DNA from: JBJXHG01 sp046160865
Lineage (GTDB): Bacteria; Planctomycetota; UBA1135; GCA-002686595
Reading direction: 5' to 3'
Assembly: GCA_046160865.1 (NCBI GenBank)
Contig: JBJXHG010000144.1
Span: forward strand, 10,369-74,368
DNA length: 64,000 nucleotides
The notes beneath the pieces were generated by a model. That model was not told where the DNA came from and made no database searches. It was given only the letters and a program-made list of their open reading frames with translations. Positions 16,236 through 24,174 of this stretch are shown here, piece after piece. The position numbers were made by a program, and so were the translations under genes. The first letter of the stretch is position 1. Each line of letters begins with the position of its first letter.

Positions 16236-17186
16236 TCAGGAGAACTTCGAGCGCACGCGCTCGAGCAGAGCCTTCGTCTTCGCGATGCCCTCACGCTCGG
16301 GGAGATGCTCGCCCTCGTACTCGATGCCGATGTAACCGCGATAGCCGGCGTCGAGCACGATCTTCAGCATGCGCGCGTAGTCCGTGCCCGTCTCGTCGCC
16401 CTTGTCGTCGAAATCGTGTGACTTCGCGCTGACGGCTTTCGCGAATGGCATGAGCTCGCGCACGCCTTGGTAGCGGTCGTACTGCTTGCCGCCACCGAGA
16501 TCGAAGTTGCCGAAGTCGGGCAGCGTGCCGACGCGCTCGTGCGCCGCGCGCTTCATCACACCGGCGAGCCATGCGCCGTCCGACGAAGTGCCGCCGTGGT
16601 TCTCGACGATCACGGAGATCGAGTACGTCGTCCCGCGCTCGGCGAGCTTCACCAGCGAGTCCGCGACGCGCTGCGCGACCTCATCGCGCGCGCCCTCGCC
16701 GGCCGCGTTCACGCGGATCGAGTGGCCGCCGAGCGCTGCGATCGCGTCGATCCACGGGTAATGGTTCTCGACCGCTTTCGTGCGCGCCTTCGCGTCCGCA
16801 TCGCCGAGCGCGCCGAGTCCGTCGCACATGATGAGCAAGCTCTTCACGCCGAGGTCGTCGCAGCGTTTGCGCAGCTCGGCCAGGTAGCCGCGCGTCGTGA
16901 CGTGCTCCTTGAAGAACGTGTTCACGTACTCGATCGCGTCGATGCCGAAGTCCTGCTTCGCGATGCGCGGGAAGTCCGTGTTCTCGATCTCCTTTTTCTC
17001 CAGCGCGCGGTGCAGCGACCATTCGGCGAGCGAGATCTTGAAGAGCGGCGGCTTTGGCGCGGGCGGCTTCTCGGACTGCGCATCGGTCTTCGGCGCGCCG
17101 GTTTGCGCGACGGCTCGTCGAGTGAGTGCGCTCGCCGCCGCGAGGCCGAGCGCACCGGACAGGAACTGGCGTCGGGGAGTGTTCAT
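16236..17186 (-). CDS. Tat-exported sugar isomerase/epimerase-like TIM barrel (first gene of operon)
   Basis: A 316-residue protein with a clear twin-arginine signal (MNTPRRQFLSGALGLAAA). The barrel shows FGIDAIEYVNTFF, IRVNAAGEG, VIVENHGGTSSDG, LPDFGNFDLGG and GYIGIEYEGE, the Glu/Asp positions of the xylose-isomerase-like superfamily. It is the promoter-proximal gene of a five-gene operon (TIM barrel, cytochrome, hydroxypyruvate-isomerase-like protein, Gfo/Idh, TIM barrel) with gaps of 3, 2, 12 and -1 bases. Substrate unknown. Confidence 0.87.
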   Translation of the reverse strand: MNTPRRQFLSGALGLAAASALTRRAVAQTGAPKTDAQSEKPPAPKPPLFKISLAEWSLHRALEKKEIENTDFPRIAKQDFGIDAIEYVNTFFKEHVTTRGYLAELRKRCDDLGVKSLLIMCDGLGALGDADAKARTKAVENHYPWIDAIAALGGHSIRVNAAGEGARDEVAQRVADSLVKLAERGTTYSISVIVENHGGTSSDGAWLAGVMKRAAHERVGTLPDFGNFDLGGGKQYDRYQGVRELMPFAKAVSAKSHDFDDKGDETGTDYARMLKIVLDAGYRGYIGIEYEGEHLPEREGIAKTKALLERVRSKFS

Positions 17187-17242
17187 TGGTGGCTGCGAGC
17201 GCGCGGAAGCGTAACCGCGCACGCCTTCTTTAATGAAGTCGG

Positions 17243-17282
17243 GCGCTCGGTTCGGTGCCGTCTGCGGCGCCGAACCGAGTGC
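17243..17282. terminator. Hairpin between convergently oriented units
   Basis: Left arm 17243-17259 and right arm 17266-17282 pair over 17 bp with two imperfect positions (core CTCGGTTCGG / CCGAACCGAG) around a six-base loop. It lies beyond the stop of the SUMF1-like gene at 17326 and upstream of the operon that starts at 17186. It may end transcription of the SUMF1-like gene. No U-tract follows, which is usual in such G+C-rich DNA. Confidence 0.5.
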
Positions 17283-17325
17283 CGACTCCCGCGGCCCTTG
17301 GCCACGGAATCGTCTCCCACGACCT

Positions 17326-18081
17326 TCAGTCCGCCTCGCACACGACGCGAAACCCCACGAAGCCGCCGTCCGCGAGCCACCATTTGCTCTTCGGGATCTG
17401 CGGGTCGCTCGCGTTCCAGCTCGCGCTCGGCTTCAGGCGGAGCGCGCAACCGACACCCTCCGCGAGTGTCCGGTACGAGCCGCCGAGCACGATCGGCTTG
17501 CCGTCGGCGTCGACGCTCCATTCGGACGCGTTGCCGGCGAGATCGTAGAAGCCGGCCGCGTTCGGCTTCTTCGTCTTCACCGGGTGCGTCTTGCGCTCTG
17601 CGTTGCCTTGGTGCCACGCGTACTCGTCGAGATCCGCGGGCGCGGCGGCCGCGCACGCGCGCTGCCACTCCGCCTCCGTCGGCAAGCGGTACTTCTTGCC
17701 GCTCTTCGCCGAGAGCCACGCGCAGAACGATTGGGCGCCCAAGTAGCTGACGGAGATCGCCGGATAGCCCGCGTGACCGAAGCCGCGGTCCATGAGGATG
17801 TACGGCTTGCTCGGCCGCGCGAGCGCGTCGGCATGCGCTTCGGCTTTCTCGCCGTCCTTCGGCTCGTCGAGCCGGAACACGAATGCGTCGTACAGATCCC
17901 ACGTGATCTCGGCCGCCGACATCCACGCGCGCTTCTCGTCGTCCCCGGCCGCGCGCGGCAGCGGCAGCATCTCGATCGTGAGCGCGGTGCCGGCTACCTT
18001 CTGCACGAACGGCGCCGCGGGCTCTTGTGACTGCGTTCCCTGCAGCGCCAGCGCGAACATGATTCCGATCCACTGCGTCAT
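17326..18081 (-). CDS. Formylglycine-generating-enzyme (SUMF1)-like secreted protein
   Basis: A 251-residue protein with a signal peptide (MTQWIGIMFALALQG). The SUMF1 fold is shown by RLPTEAEWQRACAAA, GFYDLAGNASEWSVD, VLGGSYRT and the C-terminal GFVGFRVVCEAD. An AAAGGA ribosome-binding site lies eight bases before the ATG at 18081. True sulfatase-activating enzymes use a Cys pair near the C-terminus; I see Cys in GCALRLKPS and in the final VVCEAD but not the canonical arrangement, so the catalytic role is uncertain and no sulfatase is nearby. Its ATG overlaps the ATG of the divergent ApbE fusion (shared CATG). Confidence 0.8.
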   Translation of the reverse strand: MTQWIGIMFALALQGTQSQEPAAPFVQKVAGTALTIEMLPLPRAAGDDEKRAWMSAAEITWDLYDAFVFRLDEPKDGEKAEAHADALARPSKPYILMDRGFGHAGYPAISVSYLGAQSFCAWLSAKSGKKYRLPTEAEWQRACAAAAPADLDEYAWHQGNAERKTHPVKTKKPNAAGFYDLAGNASEWSVDADGKPIVLGGSYRTLAEGVGCALRLKPSASWNASDPQIPKSKWWLADGGFVGFRVVCEAD

Positions 18082-20233
18082 GGCGTTCGTCCTTTCGACC
18101 GCGGCCCGAGATGCGGAGGGCGCACCCGAGCGCTTCGAGTATAGAGAGCTCGCGATGGGCGTCGAAGCGCGCATCGTGCTCTACGCACCGGACGAAGAGC
18201 GTGCCGCCGAAGCTGCGCGCGCCGCATTCGCACGCATCGCGCGCGTCGAGGACGCGCTCAGCGACTACCGCGAGACGAGCGAGGTGTCGCGCGCGTGCAA
18301 GCGCGGCGGCTTGGTCACGGTCGGCGAAGATCTCTGGTTCGCGCTCGAACGCTCGCTCTACTTCGCGCGGGAGAGCGGCGGTGCGTTCGACGCGACAGCG
18401 GGCGAGCTCTATCGACTGTGGCGCGAGGCGCGGCAGGCCGGCGTGCTGCCGGACGAGCGCGCGATCCGCGATGCGCTCGCGCGGCCGCAGCGACTCGGTT
18501 CGCTCGTGCAGCTCGGCCCCGAAGGCGGCCAAGTGTTGCTGCGACAGGCGCGCCTCGATTTCGGCGGCATCGGACAAGGCATCGCGGCGGATCGCGCGCT
18601 CGCGACGCTGCGCGAGCACGGCATCGAGCGCGCGCTCGTCGACATGAGCGGCGACATCGCGCTCGGCGATCCGCCGCCGGGCACAGACGGCTGGACGATC
18701 GACGCCGGCTGCGGTGAACACACGTCCGAGCGGCTCGTGCTCGCACGTTGCGGCGTCTCGACGTCGGGCGACAGCGAGCAACACATCGAGCACGGCGGCG
18801 TGCGCTACGGTCACATCATCGATCCGCGCAACGGTCGAGCGGTGACGAATGGACTGTGCTGCACGGTGATCGCGCAAGATGCGACGACAGCCGACGCGCT
18901 GGCGACGAGCGTCTCTGTGCTCGGCAAGGACGCGGGCGTTGCGCTCGTCGCGACGTTTCCGGGAGCGCGATTGATCGCCGACGATCCGCGCGTGATCGCG
19001 CTGTTCGACGGCAAGACACTCGACGGTTGGGTGACGAAGGGCGGCCGTTACGACGGCAACGCGAGTTGGACAGTCGAGGACGGTTGCATCACCGGTCGCG
19101 TCAATGAGAAGGGCGAAGGCGGCTTGCTCTACACCGCGAAGCCGTACACGAGCTTCGATCTCGAGCTCGACGTGAAGATGGACTTCCCGTTCGACTCCGG
19201 GATCTTCGTGCGCATGGCGCCGGAGGGACGCGGTGCGCAGGTGACGCTCGATTGGCGCTCGGACGGCGAGGTCGGCGCGATCTACTCCGACGAGTTCCTG
19301 CAGCACAACACGAGCGCGAAGGAGAAGTTCAAGAAGGACGCGTGGAACCACGTGCGCGTGCGCTGCACCGGTTTCGACATGCACCTCGAGGTGTGGTTGA
19401 ACGGCGAGAAGATCACCGACTACCAGCTGCCCGAAGCGTCGAAGGGCTTCGCGCCGACGGGCTTGATCGGACTGCAAGTGCACGGCGACCGCGACGATCC
19501 GCGCGCGAACAAGGTGCAGTTCCGCAACATCCGGCTGCGAGCACTGTCGATGTTTGGCGAGGACGTGATCGGCGGCGACGCGCGCACGGGAGCGAAGCTG
19601 ACGGAAGCGGCGTCAGAAAGCGGTTGGAAGAGCTTGCTCGCGAAGGATGCGCTCGACGGCTGGGAGCCTGTGTCGGAGGCCTTTGGTGACGCGGGTTCAT
19701 CGAACGGCTACGCCGTGCGCGACGGCGTGCTCTCGATCCCCGCGCGCGGCAGCGGCTACCTGCGCACGCGCGACGACTTCGCGGACTTCCGGCTGCACAT
19801 GGACTTCCAGCTCGCCGAGATGACGAACAGCGGACTCTTCCTGCGCGGCACGCGCGACGGCAAGAACCCCGCGTACTCCGGCTGCGAGGTCCAGATCCTC
19901 GACGACTTCAACTGGGAGACGGCGACGAAGTCGAAGCTCGAGCCGACACAGTTCACGGGCAGCTTGTACGCGTCGGTCGCGCCCGGGACGAAGGGTGTGC
20001 TGCGTCCGATCGGCGAGTGGAACACGTACGAGGTGCTCTACAAGGGATCGCGGCTCGCGGTCGCGCTGAACGGAGTGACGCTCTACGACGTCGACACGCG
20101 TGAGGTGCCGGGCGACCCGCCGTTCGCAGAGCGCGCGAAGACCGGGTTCCTCGGCTTGCAACGCTACGGCGCGCCCGATGTGAAGAGCGACGTCGCGCTG
20201 CGCGTGCGCAACATGTTCGTGCAGAGGTTGTGA
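18080..20233 (+). CDS. ApbE (FAD:protein FMN transferase) fused to two DUF1080 domains
   Basis: A 717-residue three-domain fusion. Residues about 20-300 are ApbE-like: GVEARIVLYAPD, SDYRETSEVSRAC, GGAFDATAGELYRLW, LDFGGIGQGIAADRA, DMSGDIALG, HIIDPRNGRAV and DATTADALATSVSVLG, so all the usual flavin- and magnesium-binding blocks are present. At residue 305 a DUF1080 domain begins (VIALFDGKTLDGW) and a second follows from about 515 (LLAKDALDGWEPV; SGLFLRGTRDGKNPAYSG). DUF1080 proteins include 3-keto-glycoside hydrolases. The start is uncertain: the ATG at 18080 gives no classic signal, while an ATG at 18059 adds IPIHCV and makes a short hydrophobic leader. ApbE normally flavinylates exported redox proteins. 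The fusion joins flavin transfer to ketosugar hydrolysis. Confidence 0.82.
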   Translation: MAFVLSTAARDAEGAPERFEYRELAMGVEARIVLYAPDEERAAEAARAAFARIARVEDALSDYRETSEVSRACKRGGLVTVGEDLWFALERSLYFARESGGAFDATAGELYRLWREARQAGVLPDERAIRDALARPQRLGSLVQLGPEGGQVLLRQARLDFGGIGQGIAADRALATLREHGIERALVDMSGDIALGDPPPGTDGWTIDAGCGEHTSERLVLARCGVSTSGDSEQHIEHGGVRYGHIIDPRNGRAVTNGLCCTVIAQDATTADALATSVSVLGKDAGVALVATFPGARLIADDPRVIALFDGKTLDGWVTKGGRYDGNASWTVEDGCITGRVNEKGEGGLLYTAKPYTSFDLELDVKMDFPFDSGIFVRMAPEGRGAQVTLDWRSDGEVGAIYSDEFLQHNTSAKEKFKKDAWNHVRVRCTGFDMHLEVWLNGEKITDYQLPEASKGFAPTGLIGLQVHGDRDDPRANKVQFRNIRLRALSMFGEDVIGGDARTGAKLTEAASESGWKSLLAKDALDGWEPVSEAFGDAGSSNGYAVRDGVLSIPARGSGYLRTRDDFADFRLHMDFQLAEMTNSGLFLRGTRDGKNPAYSGCEVQILDDFNWETATKSKLEPTQFTGSLYASVAPGTKGVLRPIGEWNTYEVLYKGSRLAVALNGVTLYDVDTREVPGDPPFAERAKTGFLGLQRYGAPDVKSDVALRVRNMFVQRL

Positions 20234-20253
20234 ACGGGAGAGCGCGCGACGCG

Positions 20254-20643
20254 TCACCTCACGAGCGTGTACAGCTGCGCGAACTTCGCGGCCGCGATGG
20301 CGTAGCCGTCTTTGCGCTGCGGGTCGTTGAACACGAGGTAGTCGCCGGCCGCGTAGTCGGTCGAGCCTTCTTTCGTTCGGATCGTGCCCGGCGACGAAGC
20401 CTGCTCGGCCCAGACGGTACCCACTTTCTCGTACACACCGCGGCTCACCTCGCGGTACGTGCGCGCGAACGTGTCGGCATCGACCGTGTACACGTCGCCG
20501 CCGTTGTCGACGAGCCAATCGCCGCGCTTGCAGCGCTGCTCGCCGCCCCACTTCGAGTACGTGAAGCCCTCCAGGTCGAGGTCGAACTTCACGGCGACGA
20601 CGGTCGTCGTCTCCTTGCGGCGGTATTGCTGGAGTTGACCCAT
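20254..20643 (-). CDS. Small internally duplicated protein, third gene of the patatin/TPR-S operon
   Basis: A 129-residue cytoplasmic protein without signal or membrane segment. It consists of two related halves. The first reads YRRKETTTVVAVKF, then GDWLVDNGGDVYTVDADTFA and RTYREV. The second reads YEKVGTVWAEQAS, then AAGDYLVFNDPQ, YAIAAAKFAQLYTLV. The pattern (Y-x-K, V-x-A, GD-[WY]-L-V, Y-x-[IV]-x(3)-F, Y) resembles the small YRKKPV-type proteins often found in phages and mobile regions, here doubled. It starts 32 bp after the TPR-S gene, so it is probably co-transcribed. Function unknown; an adaptor, inhibitor or target is conceivable. Confidence 0.65.
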   Translation of the reverse strand: MGQLQQYRRKETTTVVAVKFDLDLEGFTYSKWGGEQRCKRGDWLVDNGGDVYTVDADTFARTYREVSRGVYEKVGTVWAEQASSPGTIRTKEGSTDYAAGDYLVFNDPQRKDGYAIAAAKFAQLYTLVR

Positions 20644-20675
20644 GAACTCGATCGTGGTTCGCCCAACTCCGGTTC

Positions 20676-22025
20676 TCAATCCATCGATGTGCGGAACGCG
20701 CGCAGGCGCTCGACGATGCGCGACAACGGCTCGCGCTTCTCGAGCGGCGCCTGAGCGAGCCAGCGATCGGCATCCTTCAACGTCGCATCCAGCCGCCAGG
20801 GCACTCCCGAAACGATCCGATCTGCGATCTCGTCGACGGACGCAACGTCGCCACGACGAAACAGCGCGCCGAACAGCGAATCCAGCAGCCAGGGATCTTG
20901 ACTCTTGCGCTCCTCGGCGCGTCGACACGCCACGATCACGAGCGTCTCGATGGCGTCCGCGCGCTCGCGATCGCCATTGCCGCCGCGCTCGCGCAGAAGA
21001 GCGGGGAGATTGCTGCTGCAGTAGTACTCGTTCAGGTCCAGCAGGAACCCGCGCTCGTAGGCCTCGATCGCCTTCGTCAAGTTTCGCGCTTCGTCGTGAC
21101 TGGGCATCGAGCCCGACTTGCTCTTGCGGGTGGCGACGGCTTCGTCGTAACGGACTTTGTACCGACCGCCGAGCAACCCGCAGCGTTCCGGGGAAGGCCC
21201 GGAGCTCGCGATGAGATCTTCCAAACCCGCGATCGCCTCCGCGTGACGACCGAGCTTCGAGAGGGCCAGGTAGTGCTGCTCGCGAACCGTGGCCGTCGCG
21301 CGGGTCGAGGACGGCAGCGTCTCGATGAACGCGCACACGGATTTCCAATCGGACATATCGCGGATCAACGAGACGAGCTCGAGCGCGACCTCCGGGACGA
21401 GCCGCGCCGCGTGCGAGTGCTCCCGGACGAGTTCCTCGATCTTCGCGGAGCGCGCGTCGCCCTTGCGCATCTGGCGCACGGTGCCGAGCTCGACTTGGAA
21501 TCGGCTGAGCCGCTCGGCTTCCTCGGCGAACGCTTTCTGCACCTCCGCGTCGACGAGCGTGTGGTACGGCGTAGCGGTGTCGACGAACGCGGGCAGGCTC
21601 GCGACCAAATGCTTCTCGATCGCAGCGGCTTGGTCGGCGGGCACGTTTCCGTCCGCCAGCGGGTAGGTCAGGATGCGAAACGCGTTGATGTCGAACAGCG
21701 GCTGGAACCAGTCTGCCGCGAGCAGGACACAGCGTTTCTCCCTCGCGACGTGCCGGATCCCGACCTCGTAGTACACGTTGCCATTCGGGATGCTCACGTC
21801 GGCGACGACGAGGTCCGAGTGCTTCAGGCGGTTGAGCATGTCCTTGACGATCACGGATCCGGCCTCGGCATCCGCGCGGATCGGCGCATAGCCGAGCCTC
21901 TGGATCGCCGGCATCAAGGCCGCGTCCCACAGGCGATCGAAGTCGACTTCCTTCGGCGCGCCGTCCTTCGCGTTCGTCACCGCCTTGCGGCGAAACGGCA
22001 TCACCATGAAGCACACCGGCTTCAC
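20676..22025 (-). CDS. Nucleoside deoxyribosyltransferase/TIR-like domain fused to a TPR-S (TRAFs-binding) domain
   Basis: A 449-residue cytoplasmic protein starting at GTG; the GTG overlaps the TGA of the patatin gene (GTGA). The N-terminal domain (about 3-145) has VCFMVMPF at residues 4-11, a helix, SDLVVADVSIPNGNVYYEVG at 70-89 with Asp76, Asn83 and Glu87, and a following beta strand. This is the layout of the nucleoside 2-deoxyribosyltransferase/TIR-like Rossmann group that handles NAD or nucleotides. The C-terminal part (about 200-450) is a TPR-like solenoid with VREQHYLALSKLG, ERCGLLGGRYK near 280-290 and YERGFLLDLNEYY near 321, matching the TPR-S/TRAFs-binding (DUF4071) family. That family is associated with nucleotide-dependent conflict systems. 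Probably the sensor or signal-handling component for the upstream phospholipase. Confidence 0.75.
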   Translation of the reverse strand: MKPVCFMVMPFRRKAVTNAKDGAPKEVDFDRLWDAALMPAIQRLGYAPIRADAEAGSVIVKDMLNRLKHSDLVVADVSIPNGNVYYEVGIRHVAREKRCVLLAADWFQPLFDINAFRILTYPLADGNVPADQAAAIEKHLVASLPAFVDTATPYHTLVDAEVQKAFAEEAERLSRFQVELGTVRQMRKGDARSAKIEELVREHSHAARLVPEVALELVSLIRDMSDWKSVCAFIETLPSSTRATATVREQHYLALSKLGRHAEAIAGLEDLIASSGPSPERCGLLGGRYKVRYDEAVATRKSKSGSMPSHDEARNLTKAIEAYERGFLLDLNEYYCSSNLPALLRERGGNGDRERADAIETLVIVACRRAEERKSQDPWLLDSLFGALFRRGDVASVDEIADRIVSGVPWRLDATLKDADRWLAQAPLEKREPLSRIVERLRAFRTSMD

Positions 22026-23164
22026 GACTCCACCGCCCCGAGGAAGCCCGCGTAATGCGCGCGATCGACCTGCGTCGCGACCGCGCGGCCGACGCGTTGT
22101 AGGTCGCCGATCGCTTCGATCGAGTCGAGCTTCTGCACGGACTTCGGGTCGACGTCTTTCAAGTCGTGCTTCGATTGCTTGCCGAGCTTGCCGAGCCCTT
22201 TCTGCGTCAGCTCCGCGTTGTAGCGCAAGTACGTGAACAGCTTCTTGCCCCCCGGCGCCGTCACGTTCTTCATGTCGCCGAGCTCGAGGTCGATCGGATC
22301 GCCGACGAGGCACTTGCCGAAGTACCGGCACAGCGCGTCCTGCTCGTGCAATGCGGCGGTCATCAGGGCCGACGGAACCGAGCTGGCGTTGTAGAGCAGG
22401 TTCATGTCGCCCGCGCCGAGGTCCTTGTTGGCGTTCGCCGCGTGGCCCGTGCCGACCGAGACGAGGAGCATCTCCTTCTCGTCCGCAGTCCAGTTGCAGC
22501 GGAACGGCTGCGTGGTCGCCATGAGGAACATCTGGAACGCCGGGTTGTTGAACATGGTCACCCCGCCGTCGACGAAGAGGAAGTCGTTCGCGCCGACGCG
22601 GATGGCTTCGGGTGGGAAGTACACCGGCGCCGCGGTGCTCGCGCGGATGAGCTGCCACAGCGGGAGCTTCAGGTTGTCGTTGTCGTCGCCGGTGTTGTTG
22701 AACATCGCGCTCGGGTGGTTCGACAGCGGCCACGGCGAGTCGGTCGTCGCGTTGCGCATCACGAGTAGCAGCAGCGTGTGGATCGCGTCCGATCCGAGGC
22801 GCGTGTCCGCGCCGAACGTCTCTCGCAGCTTCGCGGCCAGCGCGTCGTCCTCGTACTTGTGGCGGAAGCGCTTGAGGATCCAGCTCTTCTCGAACATCGC
22901 GGGGCCCGACTTCTCGTAGAAATCGCGCAGCTTCTCGGTGCTCATGCCGATCGCGAGTGCGGACGCGAGGATCGCTCCGGTGCTGGTGCCGCCGATGTAG
23001 TCGAAGTAGTCGGAGAGGACGAGCTTCGGGTCGTCCTGCTCCTCGCGCAGCATCGCTTCGATGCGCGCGAGCACCTCGATCGTGAGCGCGCCGCGGATCC
23101 CGCCGCCGTCCAGCGCGAGCAGCTTCTTCTTCCCGGGCAGCTTGCAACGTTCCAACGCCGTCAT
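22022..23164 (-). CDS. Patatin-like phospholipase (CapV-like), first gene of candidate defence operon
   Basis: A 380-residue protein with a complete patatin catalytic set: oxyanion loop DGGGIRG at residues 19-25, nucleophile elbow GTSTG with Ser61, and catalytic Asp199 in FVDGG. No signal peptide or membrane segment is seen, so it acts from the cytoplasm on the inner face of the membrane. The start at 23164 has a strong ribosome-binding site (GGGAGGA). It is the first gene of a three-gene operon; its stop overlaps the start of the TPR-S fusion. Patatins of this size are effectors in several abortive-infection systems, where they degrade phospholipids after a nucleotide signal. No CD-NTase is encoded in the window. 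Confidence 0.88.
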   Translation of the reverse strand: MTALERCKLPGKKKLLALDGGGIRGALTIEVLARIEAMLREEQDDPKLVLSDYFDYIGGTSTGAILASALAIGMSTEKLRDFYEKSGPAMFEKSWILKRFRHKYEDDALAAKLRETFGADTRLGSDAIHTLLLLVMRNATTDSPWPLSNHPSAMFNNTGDDNDNLKLPLWQLIRASTAAPVYFPPEAIRVGANDFLFVDGGVTMFNNPAFQMFLMATTQPFRCNWTADEKEMLLVSVGTGHAANANKDLGAGDMNLLYNASSVPSALMTAALHEQDALCRYFGKCLVGDPIDLELGDMKNVTAPGGKKLFTYLRYNAELTQKGLGKLGKQSKHDLKDVDPKSVQKLDSIEAIGDLQRVGRAVATQVDRAHYAGFLGAVES

Positions 23165-23315
23165 GTCGTCCTCCCTCGATTCGCGGAGCGCTCGCGCCGA
23201 GTGCGCGAGCGCGGCCGGAGCGCCGCAGACGATACCGCGCGGACGCGCAGCCGTACGAGAAAGGGGACCGGCCCTCTCGCGTCGCACGCCGCACTCGGTG
23301 AGACTTCGTACGGGC

Positions 23316-24164
23316 ATGCACTACCGCGAGTACCGACCGAGCCTCCCCCTCGCCCGCGTCGTCGAGTGCTTCTGGACGCTCGAGGTCGAAGCCGCCGACG
23401 CGAGCGGCGAGCCGCAGCGCATCGTGCCGGACGGTTGCATCGAGTGGATCGCGCACGTCGACGCGCCTCCGCGCGAGCTCGCTCTCGACGGTGCTTGGCA
23501 CGTACAACCGCAGCGCTTCGTCGTCGGCCCGCGGCTCTCGCCCGTCGTGCTACAGCCGAGCGCGATGCGCTGTCTCGGCATTCGCTTCCATCCCGCCGGC
23601 GCGGCCGCCGTCATGCGCGCGCCGCTGTGCTCGATCGCCGGTCGCATCGTCTCATCCGACGCGCTGTTGCCGCTCCTCGATCGCGAGCTTGGCGCGCGTC
23701 TCGATCCGGATGCGTCGCCGAGCGACTGGGTGCGCGTCGCCGAGACCGTGCTCGTGCGCGCGCACGCGCCGCTGCCGGACGAGCTCGCCGAGGCGGGATC
23801 GACTGCGATCTTGCGCGCGCACGGCCGCGTCTCGATCGAAGCCCTCGCGACGGAGCTCGGCGTGCACCGCCGCTCGCTCGAGCGCCGCTTCGAGCGTCAC
23901 GTAGGCCTCGCGCCGAAGCAGCTCGCGCGGATCGCGCGCTTCCAGCGCGTGTTCCAGTGCACGCTCGATGCGCGTGTCGCGTGGGCGGACGTCGCAATCG
24001 ACTGCGGCTACTTCGATCAAGCGCACTTGATCCGCGACTTCCGCGAGCTCGCCGGCGAGACGCCCGCGGCGCTGCTCGAGCGCGACCTCGCGCTGACGGC
24101 TGCGTTCACGCGACGTGACCGGCTGTCGCAAACGTCCAATCCGGGATCGGCGCGCGAACGTTAG
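23316..24164 (+). CDS. AraC family transcriptional regulator
   Basis: A 282-residue protein. The N-terminal half resembles the DUF6597-type regulator sensing region (YREYRPSLPLARVVECFWTL, IVPDGCIEWIAH, FVVGPRL). The C-terminal third has two helix-turn-helix motifs of the AraC type: VSIEALATELGVHRRSLER and then VAIDCGYFDQAHLIRDF, followed by GETPAALLE. It is divergent from the patatin operon with about 150 bp between starts, so it could control that operon or the DUF6265 gene downstream; neither is shown by the sequence. Confidence 0.85.
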   Translation: MHYREYRPSLPLARVVECFWTLEVEAADASGEPQRIVPDGCIEWIAHVDAPPRELALDGAWHVQPQRFVVGPRLSPVVLQPSAMRCLGIRFHPAGAAAVMRAPLCSIAGRIVSSDALLPLLDRELGARLDPDASPSDWVRVAETVLVRAHAPLPDELAEAGSTAILRAHGRVSIEALATELGVHRRSLERRFERHVGLAPKQLARIARFQRVFQCTLDARVAWADVAIDCGYFDQAHLIRDFRELAGETPAALLERDLALTAAFTRRDRLSQTSNPGSARER

Positions 24165-24174
24165 TCTCGTGCGC

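Noticed and set aside
20254..23164. A CBASS assignment for the patatin operon
   Set aside because: No CD-NTase (no GS-x10-DxD nucleotidyltransferase motif), E2/JAB or HORMA/TRIP13 gene is present within the operon or nearby, so it cannot be called CBASS on this evidence.
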